Of a DNA stretch of 6,040 nt, positions 5,213 to 6,040 are shown piece by piece. The notes beneath the pieces are model-generated. The model worked only from the letters and a program-made list of their open reading frames with translations. It was not told the origin of the DNA and searched no databases. Within the stretch, counting starts at the first letter, position 1. The number at the start of each line of letters is the position of its first letter. Both the position numbers and the translations under genes were made by a program. Source of the DNA: Nocardioides sp. (lineage in GTDB: Bacteria; Actinomycetota; Actinomycetes; Propionibacteriales; Nocardioidaceae); NCBI GenBank assembly GCA_021731205.1, contig JAKFXV010000172.1:1-6040 (forward strand), read 5' to 3'.

Positions 5213-6040
<828 letters not shown>

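Overview
The window comes from a high-GC actinobacterium. The evidence is the strong G/C third-position bias, GTG and TTG starts, strong Shine-Dalgarno sequences, a poly-Gly lipoprotein linker and regulatory sites of actinobacterial type. A Nocardioides-like member of Propionibacteriales is a reasonable guess, but the window has no taxonomic marker. It holds one coherent carbohydrate import and breakdown locus: a family-1 carbohydrate (CUT1) ABC transporter of the alpha-glucoside AglE/AglF/AglG type, a LacI-family regulator, a cytoplasmic beta-fructosidase-like glycosidase and an MsmK/UgpC-type ATPase.

Layout. Minus strand, reading leftward from about 2909: a substrate-binding lipoprotein (1599-2909), a 142-nt gap with two hairpins, an AglF/MalF-type permease (467-1456), then an AglG/MalG-type permease (start at 470, cut by the window edge at 1). 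The two permease genes overlap by ATGA. Plus strand, divergent: a LacI-type regulator (3112-4110, TTG start preferred), 8 nt, a GH32/GH68-like glycosidase (4119-5102, GTG start), a 110-nt gap with a Crp/GlxR-like site and leader inverted repeats, then the ATPase (5213 to the window end, cut).

Control. The 202-nt divergent region 2910-3111 holds a 20-bp LacI-type palindrome centred on CG (2981-3000), a Crp-type GTGA-N6-TCAC site (2967-2982), and a minus-strand TTGACA box whose predicted start site would fall inside the LacI palindrome. A second Crp-type site with the central TA of the GlxR consensus lies upstream of the ATPase gene (5136-5151). The reading is specific induction through LacI at the transporter promoter, plus a global Crp-family input shared by the transporter and ATPase units.

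Working model (inference): the lipoprotein captures a sucrose-, fructoside- or alpha-glucoside-type sugar outside the cell. The two permeases, energised by the ATPase, import it intact. The glycosidase, which has no signal peptide, splits it in the cytoplasm, and the LacI protein senses the sugar or a product. No stretch over 300 nt lacks a gene. I saw no RNA genes, mobile elements, CRISPR arrays or origins. The locus is of a familiar kind; the points worth a second look are its regulatory architecture and the atypical single-domain glycosidase.
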